Shown here piece after piece: positions 55,778-63,837 of a stretch of DNA of 64,000 bases. Source of the DNA: CAZIKF01 sp964539825 (GTDB lineage: Bacteria > Muiribacteriota > UBA6191); NCBI GenBank assembly GCA_964539825.1, contig CAZIKF010000007.1, positions 68,019-132,018 on the forward strand, written 5' to 3'. The notes under the pieces are model-generated. The model made no database searches, was not told the origin of the DNA, and worked only from the letters and a program-made list of their open reading frames with translations. Each line of letters starts with the position of its first letter. The first letter of the stretch is position 1. The position numbers and the translations under genes were made by a program.

Positions 55778-55957
55778 TAGAGCTAAGAGAAGAAAAACTT
55801 TTCTCTACACAAAAAAATGAACACTAGCCAAAAGACATCGAAAATCGAAGCTTTTAAGAGCTAGTCCGTTCTATCCTACCCTTATAGTTAGAAATCGAGC
55901 TCCAGGACCCTTCTTGGCGAACCGATGACCATACAGAATACCCTTGGAAAAGTTCAA

Positions 55958-55972
55958 AACTGGCCCACAGTC
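55958..55972 (+). repeat. 15-mer AACTGGCCCACAGTC, copy 1
   Basis: Exact copies at 56306-56320, 60233-60247 and 60565-60579, two per flagellin leader. The exact reverse complement is at 59590-59604, and near matches are at 55342-55356 and 63899-63913. Predicted pairing site for the small RNAs, or a protein-binding site. Confidence 0.9.
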
Positions 55973-56040
55973 GAAAAAGACCACGAGTATTCAAGAGCCC
56001 AACAGGGATGGTTGGGTGTTGAATCATCAAGGAGGATGAC

Positions 56041-56139
56041 ATGCTTTTCTACCCTAATTTTTCCCCACCTTACCGTCTGGTTTCCCGTTTCCTTCAATTG
56101 CGTTCGATGCTTTGCATACAACGGGCAAGTTCGTACTGA
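56041..56139 (+). CDS. Candidate leader peptide in flagellin A leader, 32 residues
   Basis: AAGGAGG lies 6 bases before ATG 56041. The peptide starts MLFYPNFSPPYRL and ends with TGA at 56137. The matching frame in the flagellin B leader starts MLFNLIISPPPKN. Shared start, M-L-F and S-P-P, with no similarity afterwards. The ribosome site and 15-mer upstream are the same module that starts flagellin itself, so translation here is plausible; a function for the peptide is not shown. Confidence 0.4.
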   Translation: MLFYPNFSPPYRLVSRFLQLRSMLCIQRASSY

Positions 56140-56305
56140 TCCCTATTATAGGTCCGCTCGAACCTGCATGAATGCGGTTTGACCTATCGTTTTCTCGTGC
56201 GAGAAACTTTGAGATAGGCCGGACCTGAAGGAAACGGAGAGCCGGGAGCTTGTCTCCCAATCCCCTACTAAGCTTAAAAAGGCTAAATAGTTTGAGGCAC
56301 TGTAA

Positions 56306-56320
56306 AACTGGCCCACAGTC
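56306..56320 (+). repeat. 15-mer AACTGGCCCACAGTC, copy 2
   Basis: Identical to copy 1. It is held in the loop region of a GAGGCA/TGCCTC stem (56295-56332), 75 bases before the flagellin ATG. Confidence 0.9.
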
Positions 56321-56352
56321 CAGATTGCCTCTCAGGTAAAAACAAGATGGCC

Positions 56353-56364
56353 GCCACGGATGGC
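56353..56364 (+). promoter_or_regulatory. CsrA-type hairpin GCCA-CGGA-TGGC before flagellin A
   Basis: A four-pair stem with CGGA as loop, 30 bases before the ATG, with a second GGA in the ribosome site AAGGAGGAT. CsrA prefers GGA in a hairpin loop. The same 12 bases occur at 60613-60624 for flagellin B. Binding is inference. Confidence 0.5.
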
Positions 56365-56394
56365 TGGCTAGATTCCCATCAAGGAGGATGGTTT

Positions 56395-59109
56395 ATGGAA
56401 GGCTTTAGAATAAACAATAATATTTCAGCAATGGTGGCAAATGGTCACCTGCGTAAGAGTCAAATCGGACTTTCCCAGTCCATTGAAAGACTCTCCTCAG
56501 GACTTAGAATCAATAGAGGTGCGGATGATGCCGCCGGATTGACAGTGTCTGAGAAGTTACGAGCACAGATCACCGGTTTGGAGCGAGGGATTGGAAACGC
56601 ACAGGACGCGACCTCTCTCATTCAGACTGCGGAAGGCGCTCTAAACGAAGATCATGCGATTTTAAACAGGATGAGAGAACTCTCCATCCAGGCCCAGTCT
56701 GATGCCCTGACTTCTGGAGATCGGCTGGAGATTCAAAAGGAAGTGGATCAGCTCGTATCAGAAATTGATCGAATCGCTGAAACCACCGAGTTCAACACCA
56801 AGAAAGCTCTCGACGGGAGTATGGCTGCCCTGGTCTCAACTGATCATAGCGACCTTGTGGCTTACCAGACTGGTGAAAAGACAATCACGGGTGGTGACTA
56901 TACCGTCAAGGTGACCAAAGAGGAAAGCGGTGTTCGTCAGATTCAGAATTCAGCTATCCAGAGGGATTCGGATTCTGGCAATGTCGCCAGTCTTTCCACC
57001 AAGCTAGGTAAACTTGAGAGTATGACTGACCTGTCCGGGAATAGTCGTTTAGACTCTCCCGAGACACTTGTTCTGAAGGGTAACGAGCAGACCACTGAGG
57101 TGATTATGTCCAGCGATCAAACCCTGGAAGAATTCACTTTGAAAGTGGAAGAGGCGATCGCCAAGGATTCTGCTGATGGCGGACTTGGGATGACCGGGGC
57201 AACCTTTGCCTATAATGCCACCTCCGGTCAGTTTATCTTCGAGGCCAGCCGTGAAGGGGCCATCGGAGAGTTATCTTTTGGTGGAGATGAGGGGATCCTA
57301 AAAGCGCTTGCTATGCAGGAAACTACTGAGTCAGAAGATGCGGCGTTCAAGGTGACCGCTTCTTCCGTCGGCCTGGCAACCGCGACCACAGTGTCTGAGA
57401 ACACTACCAATGGAAGAGCAACCGGGGTCTTGGCAGGAATTGACCTTCAATTCGAGCTGTCCTCAGAAGCTCGTCATGATGGTACGATAGCAGCATCCGA
57501 GGCCATCACCGTATCCACAAACGATGTGGTGTTTACCTTTTTTGACACCAATGCCTCTACTACTGAAGATGATGCTAGTGAGGACTTGGTTGGTGCAGGC
57601 AATAAGAGTGCCGGTGTTACGATTACTCTTACTGCAAGCAGAACCTATACCACCGCATCCATCTCGACCATGATCAACAATGCGGTATCAGCCGCTAATG
57701 ATGGAGGGAATGCATTGACAGTGGCGGCAAATACTTCGTCCAATATGCAAAACCCTGGAATTAGCGCAAGTTTTGACGGGTATAACCTGGTGCTGACTTC
57801 ATCTGCTACTGGCTCCACTGGAGAAATCTCCATTGCAGGTAACCAGGCAGCCCAGGATATTCTTGGGATTGTAGATGGCAAGACCACTGGTTCAGGTGGA
57901 GAGACCGCTGTTCTTCTGGGAACCATTGATATATCCCAGGGAATTACCATCAATGGCACCGGAACCTTAGAACTTCAGGTAGGAGACGGTGATTTTAATA
58001 TCAACCAGGGATCTACAGGCTCAGGCAGTGGCATGAGTGACACGATCGCCAATGGAGGTAATATTCAATTCAACAGAGGTGTGGCAATTTCAGCGACCTC
58101 CGTTGTTAATACCTTTAACACCTATTTCTCAGCGAACAACATCAAGGCAGAGGCTACTCAGACCTCGGATGGTAAGCTGGAAATTCGCTCTACAGAGACA
58201 GGAACTGACTCCAAAGTTTCCATCTCTGTAGCCGCAGCAGATCCAACAGGCTCCCTTGCTAACCTTGGATTTGTAAATGGTCAAAACGATGTAGGTCAAG
58301 GCGGAAACGCCGCAGTACTGACCGGGATAACCAATGATGCTCAGGAAACCCACGCGTTTACCTTTGCAGAGACTTTTCGTTTCCAGGTTACCGATAAAAA
58401 CGGAGCACAGACGAACAGCATTCAAATTGGTACTACCAGTGTTAATTTAACAGGGGAGTCATTTTCGATTTCGAAGGAAGCAGTTACCTCCATTCTTAAT
58501 GGAAGTAACCTCAGTACTACCGATGTTGATTTTGGCATTGATGCAGGTAACCGGCTGGACTTCTTTTCCAGATCAACCGGGGAAGAATCCCGGGTAGTTC
58601 TAACCACTGGTAATAATGCCACATACCAGAGCATTTCTAGAAACGGATTTGGAATGGATTTTGAATCCTCTGACCAGGGAGAAGGGAAGACGGACTTTAA
58701 TGTCCATGTTACCGATAAGACCCTGCGCTTTGAGGTTGGTGCTAATAAGCAGCAGTTCATGTCTTTCCAGGTTCGTAGCGCCACTTCAGATGCCCTTGGA
58801 CTCAGGGGTACCGATGTGACGAACATCGATGCCGCTACCAGGGCACTTGGTAAGATTGATGATGCGATAGCTGCGGTTTCCAGTGAGCGATCCAAGCTAG
58901 GATCAGTTCAGAATCGTCTGGCTTCAACGATCAATAACCAGACCGTAACCAAAGCAAATCTGGCCGGTTTCGAATCTTCGATTCGAGACGTCGATCTTGC
59001 TAAGGAAACGGTGGAATTTACACGGAACCAGATCCTGTCTCAGGCTGGTACCGCCCAACTCGCTCAGGCGAAAGCGCTTCCACAGGGAGGTTTACAGCTC
59101 CTCGGATAA
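56395..59109 (+). CDS. Giant flagellin A, 904 residues
   Basis: Start ATG 56395 (MEGFRINNN) is preferred over the longer open frame at 56347: AGGAGG lies 7 bases upstream, and flagellin B lacks the upstream ATG. D0/D1 N-domain at 1-145 (SIERLSSGLRINRGADDAAG, LTVSEKLRAQITGLERGIGN, MRELSIQAQSDALTSGDRLE) and C-domain at about 815-904 (ESSIRDVDLAKETVEFTRNQ, ending LPQGGLQLLG). The middle 650 residues are a variable, Thr/Ser/Gly-rich D2/D3 region with Flagellin_IN-like units. Typical flagellins have 280-500 residues. From 56566 on the DNA is identical to flagellin B. Expected product: filament subunit, sigma-28 dependent. Confidence 0.96.
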   Translation: MEGFRINNNISAMVANGHLRKSQIGLSQSIERLSSGLRINRGADDAAGLTVSEKLRAQITGLERGIGNAQDATSLIQTAEGALNEDHAILNRMRELSIQAQSDALTSGDRLEIQKEVDQLVSEIDRIAETTEFNTKKALDGSMAALVSTDHSDLVAYQTGEKTITGGDYTVKVTKEESGVRQIQNSAIQRDSDSGNVASLSTKLGKLESMTDLSGNSRLDSPETLVLKGNEQTTEVIMSSDQTLEEFTLKVEEAIAKDSADGGLGMTGATFAYNATSGQFIFEASREGAIGELSFGGDEGILKALAMQETTESEDAAFKVTASSVGLATATTVSENTTNGRATGVLAGIDLQFELSSEARHDGTIAASEAITVSTNDVVFTFFDTNASTTEDDASEDLVGAGNKSAGVTITLTASRTYTTASISTMINNAVSAANDGGNALTVAANTSSNMQNPGISASFDGYNLVLTSSATGSTGEISIAGNQAAQDILGIVDGKTTGSGGETAVLLGTIDISQGITINGTGTLELQVGDGDFNINQGSTGSGSGMSDTIANGGNIQFNRGVAISATSVVNTFNTYFSANNIKAEATQTSDGKLEIRSTETGTDSKVSISVAAADPTGSLANLGFVNGQNDVGQGGNAAVLTGITNDAQETHAFTFAETFRFQVTDKNGAQTNSIQIGTTSVNLTGESFSISKEAVTSILNGSNLSTTDVDFGIDAGNRLDFFSRSTGEESRVVLTTGNNATYQSISRNGFGMDFESSDQGEGKTDFNVHVTDKTLRFEVGANKQQFMSFQVRSATSDALGLRGTDVTNIDAATRALGKIDDAIAAVSSERSKLGSVQNRLASTINNQTVTKANLAGFESSIRDVDLAKETVEFTRNQILSQAGTAQLAQAKALPQGGLQLLG

Positions 59110-59137
59110 GAGCGTCAATACCTTACCTTTTAGCCGA

Positions 59138-59166
59138 AAGAGCCCCTCCGGGGGCTCTTTTTGGTT
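59138..59166 (+). terminator. Terminator of flagellin A
   Basis: AAAGAGCCCC, loop TCC, GGGGGCTCTTT and further Ts. Strong Rho-independent terminator 28 bases after the stop. Confidence 0.95.
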
Positions 59167-59564
59167 TACAGTGAGCCGAGAACCGAAACTTAGGCACAAT
59201 TGATACCGACATCAATGCAGATAAGAAATCGTGAATGGTTGCCGATTTTTACCATGTCATCCCGGGACTTGATCGCGGGATCCAGAAAACTGGTCTTGGT
59301 TCCTAATAGGAAATTGGGAGGGGCAAAGAGGAAAATTTACTGCTACCAAAAGGAGTGTCGTTCACCATTCTTAATTCAGATTTGGAACACTCAAATAGGC
59401 TTGGAGTGACAAATAAAGGGTGTTTTTGGGTGGTTGTGGCGAAAAATATCAGGGTGAAATGTAGCTGAAAATCAGAGTTTATCTACTCTATTTTAACCTG
59501 AAACCCCTGTATCAGGTAAAAACGCAATCAAGTTGAGGCGTCATTTCACCGAAGATAATATTGT
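59167..59564. other. Intergenic region after flagellin A
   Basis: No gene. It holds one arm of a common palindromic intergenic repeat, GTCATCCCGGGACTTGATCG, from 59256, of the same kind as the full element at 63579-63651. Confidence 0.5.
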
Positions 59565-59673
59565 CATTCTTCTGAAGATTTCGAAATCTGACTGTGGGCC
59601 AGTTGAAAATCAAAATCTTCCATGAACCTTAAGACAAAGCCTCTGGATTCAATAACCAGGGGCTTTTCTTTAT
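59565..59673 (+). ncRNA. Predicted small RNA R2, exact antisense to the flagellin 15-mer
   Basis: GACTGTGGGCCAGTT at 59590-59604 is the exact reverse complement of the 15-mer in the flagellin A and B leaders. AATCTTCCA follows at 59614-59622, as in R1 and R3, and a terminator hairpin (AGCCTCTGG / CCAGGGGCT, 59638-59666) with T-run closes it. The promoter is unclear: GAAGATAA at 59551 resembles a -10, but the -35 is poor. The 5' end is a guess. Confidence 0.5.
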
Positions 59674-60024
59674 CTAGTTCTCTTACTCTAAATTCGGGAG
59701 CTTAGGGAATCTATTTCGGCTCTATAGCCTCAGAGTATCTGCCACCTGATTCATAGGTCATAACATTCAAGCCGATAAGCAAGAGTAACATCATTCTGCC
59801 CATTGGGTGGAGCATGCCAAGAACTTCGGGCCACGGGGTTCTGGCAAAGAAGTGCTCTGACCACTCTAAATGAGATTGGGTGAAGTATAAAACTAACTTG
59901 GAGAAACCTTATGAATACAGCCTTCCCTTAAAATTCGAGCGTTTCGGAACCTCATTTTTATCTTAATCGCACCGTGGTATCTGGGCTATTCGCTCTCAAT
60001 CCATGGTGAGCAGTGAATAAAAAG
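59674..60024. other. Conserved upstream block of flagellin B
   Basis: No long gene. Shares CGGGCCACGGGGTT (59828-59841), a six-codon frame and CGGAAC with the block before flagellin A; the rest has diverged. Confidence 0.45.
59911..59931 (+). CDS. Six-codon candidate leader peptide MNTAFP
   Basis: ATG AAT ACA GCC TTC CCT TAA, with GGAGA 6 bases upstream. Counterpart of the frame at 55638; Asn, Phe and Pro are kept with changed third bases. Confidence 0.3.
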   Translation: MNTAFP

Positions 60025-60053
60025 TTAAGGTTTCGGCAAAATTCTGTCGATAA
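60025..60053 (+). promoter_or_regulatory. Sigma-28-like promoter of flagellin B
   Basis: TTAAGG, 15 bases, GTCGATAA. One base differs from the consensus -10. Same spacing as in front of flagellin A; leader of about 595 bases. Confidence 0.65.
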
Positions 60054-60232
60054 ATATGAAGAGAGCGGAAATTCTCTCTTACCAAAAAAAACTATGCTTA
60101 GCTATATCTTCATGAAAAACAAAGATATCAAGAGCTAAACATATCCATTCCCCTGTAACCCAATAATACCAAGTTTAAAGATTCTTCCTTGCGTTCCGAT
60201 GGTTCTAATTGAACCTGTTTGGAAAAGTTCAA

Positions 60233-60247
60233 AACTGGCCCACAGTC
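60233..60247 (+). repeat. 15-mer AACTGGCCCACAGTC, copy 3
   Basis: Exact copy in the flagellin B leader. Identity with copy 1 extends over 31 bases, from GGAAAAGTTCA upstream to GAAAAAGACCA downstream. Confidence 0.9.
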
Positions 60248-60272
60248 GAAAAAGACCAGACAGGATTCAGAG

Positions 60273-60291
60273 CCCAACAAGGATGTTTGGG
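60273..60291 (+). promoter_or_regulatory. CsrA-type hairpin with AGGA loop in flagellin B leader
   Basis: CCCAACA, loop AGGA, TGT then TTGGG (one bulged T). ACAAGGATGT agrees with the known CsrA target consensus ACARGGAUGU. In flagellin A the stem is CCCAAC/GTTGGG with AGGGAT in the loop, so pairing is kept while bases differ. Confidence 0.55.
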
Positions 60292-60315
60292 TGTAGAAAC
60301 ATTAAGGAGAATGAC

Positions 60316-60378
60316 ATGCTTTTCAACCTTATTATTTCCCCACCTCCAAAAAACTCAGCCCATTTTCTGACCTTTTGA
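60316..60378 (+). CDS. Candidate leader peptide in flagellin B leader, 20 residues
   Basis: AAGGAG 6 bases before ATG 60316; peptide begins MLFNLIISPPPKN and ends at TGA 60376. Counterpart of the frame at 56041. Confidence 0.4.
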   Translation: MLFNLIISPPPKNSAHFLTF

Positions 60379-60564
60379 TTCAGGGTCTGTCTTTGTCTGG
60401 AAAGTCTGTAGAAGGACTTTCTGAGAAGGTCAGGCATCTTTGAAAGGGTCTGAACTAATCTTTCTATCTGAGAAGGATGTTCAGATAGATTAGAGAAATG
60501 GGAGGTACAGGGGTTAACTCCCCCTGGTCCTTGCTAGTGCTCAAATGATATAGAGGCGTTGTAT

Positions 60565-60579
60565 AACTGGCCCACAGTC
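60565..60579 (+). repeat. 15-mer AACTGGCCCACAGTC, copy 4
   Basis: Exact copy 76 bases before the flagellin B ATG, between GAGG and CCTC arms as in flagellin A. Confidence 0.9.
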
Positions 60580-60654
60580 ACAGCTAACCTCGCTAGTAAA
60601 AACAGAATCGCCGCCACGGATGGCTGGTTAGATTTCCATCAAGGAGGATGGTAT

Positions 60655-63369
60655 ATGGAAGGTTTTCGAATAAACAATAACGTTAACGCGCTGGTTGCTA
60701 ACGGCAATTTACGTCAGCACCAGCTAGGACTTTCAAAGTCCATTGAAAGACTCTCATCGGGTCTCAGAATCAATCGAGGAGCCGATGATGCCGCCGGATT
60801 GACAGTATCCGAGAAATTACGAGCCCAGATCACCGGTTTGGAGCGAGGGATTGGAAACGCACAGGACGCGACCTCTCTCATTCAGACTGCGGAAGGCGCT
60901 CTAAACGAAGATCATGCGATTTTAAACAGGATGAGAGAACTCTCCATCCAGGCCCAGTCTGATGCCCTGACTTCTGGAGATCGGCTGGAGATTCAAAAGG
61001 AAGTGGATCAGCTCGTATCAGAAATTGATCGAATCGCTGAAACCACCGAGTTCAACACCAAGAAAGCTCTCGACGGGAGTATGGCTGCCCTGGTCTCAAC
61101 TGATCATAGCGACCTTGTGGCTTACCAGACTGGTGAAAAGACAATCACGGGTGGTGACTATACCGTCAAGGTGACCAAAGAGGAAAGCGGTGTTCGTCAG
61201 ATTCAGAATTCAGCTATCCAGAGGGATTCGGATTCTGGCAATGTCGCCAGTCTTTCCACCAAGCTAGGTAAACTTGAGAGTATGACTGACCTGTCCGGGA
61301 ATAGTCGTTTAGACTCTCCCGAGACACTTGTTCTGAAGGGTAACGAGCAGACCACTGAGGTGATTATGTCCAGCGATCAAACCCTGGAAGAATTCACTTT
61401 GAAAGTGGAAGAGGCGATCGCCAAGGATTCTGCTGATGGCGGACTTGGGATGACCGGGGCAACCTTTGCCTATAATGCCACCTCCGGTCAGTTTATCTTC
61501 GAGGCCAGCCGTGAAGGGGCCATCGGAGAGTTATCTTTTGGTGGAGATGAGGGGATCCTAAAAGCGCTTGCTATGCAGGAAACTACTGAGTCAGAAGATG
61601 CGGCGTTCAAGGTGACCGCTTCTTCCGTCGGCCTGGCAACCGCGACCACAGTGTCTGAGAACACTACCAATGGAAGAGCAACCGGGGTCTTGGCAGGAAT
61701 TGACCTTCAATTCGAGCTGTCCTCAGAAGCTCGTCATGATGGTACGATAGCAGCATCCGAGGCCATCACCGTATCCACAAACGATGTGGTGTTTACCTTT
61801 TTTGACACCAATGCCTCTACTACTGAAGATGATGCTAGTGAGGACTTGGTTGGTGCAGGCAATAAGAGTGCCGGTGTTACGATTACTCTTACTGCAAGCA
61901 GAACCTATACCACCGCATCCATCTCGACCATGATCAACAATGCGGTATCAGCCGCTAATGATGGAGGGAATGCATTGACAGTGGCGGCAAATACTTCGTC
62001 CAATATGCAAAACCCTGGAATTAGCGCAAGTTTTGACGGGTATAACCTGGTGCTGACTTCATCTGCTACTGGCTCCACTGGAGAAATCTCCATTGCAGGT
62101 AACCAGGCAGCCCAGGATATTCTTGGGATTGTAGATGGCAAGACCACTGGTTCAGGTGGAGAGACCGCTGTTCTTCTGGGAACCATTGATATATCCCAGG
62201 GAATTACCATCAATGGCACCGGAACCTTAGAACTTCAGGTAGGAGACGGTGATTTTAATATCAACCAGGGATCTACAGGCTCAGGCAGTGGCATGAGTGA
62301 CACGATCGCCAATGGAGGTAATATTCAATTCAACAGAGGTGTGGCAATTTCAGCGACCTCCGTTGTTAATACCTTTAACACCTATTTCTCAGCGAACAAC
62401 ATCAAGGCAGAGGCTACTCAGACCTCGGATGGTAAGCTGGAAATTCGCTCTACAGAGACAGGAACTGACTCCAAAGTTTCCATCTCTGTAGCCGCAGCAG
62501 ATCCAACAGGCTCCCTTGCTAACCTTGGATTTGTAAATGGTCAAAACGATGTAGGTCAAGGCGGAAACGCCGCAGTACTGACCGGGATAACCAATGATGC
62601 TCAGGAAACCCACGCGTTTACCTTTGCAGAGACTTTTCGTTTCCAGGTTACCGATAAAAACGGAGCACAGACGAACAGCATTCAAATTGGTACTACCAGT
62701 GTTAATTTAACAGGGGAGTCATTTTCGATTTCGAAGGAAGCAGTTACCTCCATTCTTAATGGAAGTAACCTCAGTACTACCGATGTTGATTTTGGCATTG
62801 ATGCAGGTAACCGGCTGGACTTCTTTTCCAGATCAACCGGGGAAGAATCCCGGGTAGTTCTAACCACTGGTAATAATGCCACATACCAGAGCATTTCTAG
62901 AAACGGATTTGGAATGGATTTTGAATCCTCTGACCAGGGAGAAGGGAAGACGGACTTTAATGTCCATGTTACCGATAAGACCCTGCGCTTTGAGGTTGGT
63001 GCTAATAAGCAGCAGTTCATGTCTTTCCAGGTTCGTAGCGCCACTTCAGATGCCCTTGGACTCAGGGGTACCGATGTGACGAACATCGATGCCGCTACCA
63101 GGGCACTTGGTAAGATTGATGATGCGATAGCTGCGGTTTCCAGTGAGCGATCCAAGCTAGGATCAGTTCAGAATCGTCTGGCTTCAACGATCAATAACCA
63201 GACCGTAACCAAAGCAAATCTGGCCGGTTTCGAATCTTCGATTCGAGACGTCGATCTTGCTAAGGAAACGGTGGAATTTACACGGAACCAGATCCTGTCT
63301 CAGGCTGGTACCGCCCAACTCGCTCAGGCGAAAGCGCTTCCACAGGGAGGTTTACAGCTCCTCGGATAA
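60655..63369 (+). CDS. Giant flagellin B, 904 residues
   Basis: ATG 60655 with AGGAGG 7 bases upstream; the open frame continues upstream to 60559, but that part is leader. Same size and domains as flagellin A. The two proteins differ only in residues about 10-28 (NVNALVANGNLRQHQLGLSK here, NISAMVANGHLRKSQIGLSQ in A). From 60826 to 63374 the DNA equals 56566-59114 base for base, 2,549 bases, while DNA on both sides is clearly diverged. This indicates recent gene conversion or a collapsed assembly. Confidence 0.96.
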   Translation: MEGFRINNNVNALVANGNLRQHQLGLSKSIERLSSGLRINRGADDAAGLTVSEKLRAQITGLERGIGNAQDATSLIQTAEGALNEDHAILNRMRELSIQAQSDALTSGDRLEIQKEVDQLVSEIDRIAETTEFNTKKALDGSMAALVSTDHSDLVAYQTGEKTITGGDYTVKVTKEESGVRQIQNSAIQRDSDSGNVASLSTKLGKLESMTDLSGNSRLDSPETLVLKGNEQTTEVIMSSDQTLEEFTLKVEEAIAKDSADGGLGMTGATFAYNATSGQFIFEASREGAIGELSFGGDEGILKALAMQETTESEDAAFKVTASSVGLATATTVSENTTNGRATGVLAGIDLQFELSSEARHDGTIAASEAITVSTNDVVFTFFDTNASTTEDDASEDLVGAGNKSAGVTITLTASRTYTTASISTMINNAVSAANDGGNALTVAANTSSNMQNPGISASFDGYNLVLTSSATGSTGEISIAGNQAAQDILGIVDGKTTGSGGETAVLLGTIDISQGITINGTGTLELQVGDGDFNINQGSTGSGSGMSDTIANGGNIQFNRGVAISATSVVNTFNTYFSANNIKAEATQTSDGKLEIRSTETGTDSKVSISVAAADPTGSLANLGFVNGQNDVGQGGNAAVLTGITNDAQETHAFTFAETFRFQVTDKNGAQTNSIQIGTTSVNLTGESFSISKEAVTSILNGSNLSTTDVDFGIDAGNRLDFFSRSTGEESRVVLTTGNNATYQSISRNGFGMDFESSDQGEGKTDFNVHVTDKTLRFEVGANKQQFMSFQVRSATSDALGLRGTDVTNIDAATRALGKIDDAIAAVSSERSKLGSVQNRLASTINNQTVTKANLAGFESSIRDVDLAKETVEFTRNQILSQAGTAQLAQAKALPQGGLQLLG

Positions 63370-63402
63370 GAGCGCAATTACCTTATCATTTAGCCGACAA
63401 CC

Positions 63403-63431
63403 GGAGGCCCCGTATGGGGCCTCCTTTTATT
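63403..63431 (+). terminator. Terminator of flagellin B
   Basis: GGAGGCCCC, loop GTAT, GGGGCCTCC, then TTTTATTT. Strong Rho-independent terminator 33 bases after the stop. Confidence 0.95.
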
Positions 63432-63837
63432 TATCCAGAAATCAGTGAATTAAGGATAATGGAAAATGTGAGTTGAACCTGGTCAAAACCCTTCCGCGTC
63501 CATTCCGCGACTTGATAGCAAGGTCATTAAGTTAAGGCAGTAGGTTTCTGTATTGTTTCTATCCCTACAGTGCCTTCCGTCATCTTCGGGCTTGACCCGG
63601 AGATCCATGAAAAGGATAGCTTGGGTCCCCGTGTCGGGGCACGAAGATGACAGGGATCTAACTTCATTGAAATGGGTCCCCTGGTCAAGCCAGAGGACGA
63701 CGATATCTATATAAGAACTGGTGTCAACAATAGGGCTCATATATCTTTACTAAACGCCATTGCAACTGGATCGGGAGATCTGGGAATTGCTACCGACGAC
63801 ACTTGTTAAAGTCGCCGTCTCCCTGTGCTTAGTAGGA
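63432..63837. other. Intergenic region after flagellin B
   Basis: No supported gene. It contains the palindromic element at 63579-63651, listed separately. The remaining bases show no clear feature. Confidence 0.5.
63579..63651. repeat. REP-like palindromic intergenic element
   Basis: Ends are perfect inverted repeats, GTCATCTTCG and CGAAGATGAC. Inside lie GGGCTTGACCCGG and GGGTCCCCGTGTCGGGGCAC. The GTCAT..GGGCTTGACCCGG layout is that of widespread bacterial intergenic palindromes. A half copy starts at 59256. Confidence 0.65.

Larger units (their letters stand above)
55784..56394 (+). promoter_or_regulatory. Structured leader of flagellin A
   Basis: Elements in order: a 5' hairpin (AGAGAAG..CTTTTCTCT, about 55785); a long stem CTAGC..AAAAG / CTTTT..GCTAG (about 55824-55864); site AACTGGCCCACAGTC at 55958-55972; hairpin CCCAAC/GTTGGG with GGGAT in the loop at 55998-56016; AAGGAGGAT and a short frame at 56041; a multibranch fold (AGGTCCG 56149 with CGGACCT 56220, CCTATC/GATAGG); the same 15-mer again at 56306-56320 inside GAGGCA/TGCCTC; hairpin GCCA-CGGA-TGGC at 56353-56364; then the flagellin AAGGAGGAT. 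The flagellin B leader has the matching elements with compensating base changes in the stems. Confidence 0.7.
60060..60654 (+). promoter_or_regulatory. Structured leader of flagellin B
   Basis: Same order as the flagellin A leader: 5' hairpin (GAGAG..CTCTC, about 60061); stem TTAGC..ATATCTT / AAGATAT..GCTAA (about 60099-60138); 15-mer at 60233-60247; hairpin CCCAACA-AGGA-TGT with TTGGG at 60273-60291; AAGGAG and short frame at 60316; hairpins CTGACCTT/AAGGTCAG (60366, 60425) and TCTATCTGA/TCAGATAGA with GAAGGATGT as loop (60463-60489); 15-mer again at 60565-60579; GCCA-CGGA-TGGC at 60613-60624; AAGGAGGAT and flagellin ATG. Confidence 0.7.

Noticed and set aside
56347..56394. Sixteen extra residues at the start of flagellin A
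   Set aside because: The same stretch in flagellin B has ATC where A has ATG, while AGGAGG and the flagellin-type start MEGFRINNN follow in both. The stretch is leader RNA with a hairpin.
59200..59409. 69-residue frame after the flagellin A terminator
   Set aside because: It contains part of a palindromic intergenic repeat and no supported start.
63483..63740. 85-residue minus-strand frame after flagellin B
   Set aside because: It runs through the REP-like palindrome, and its composition reflects that element.
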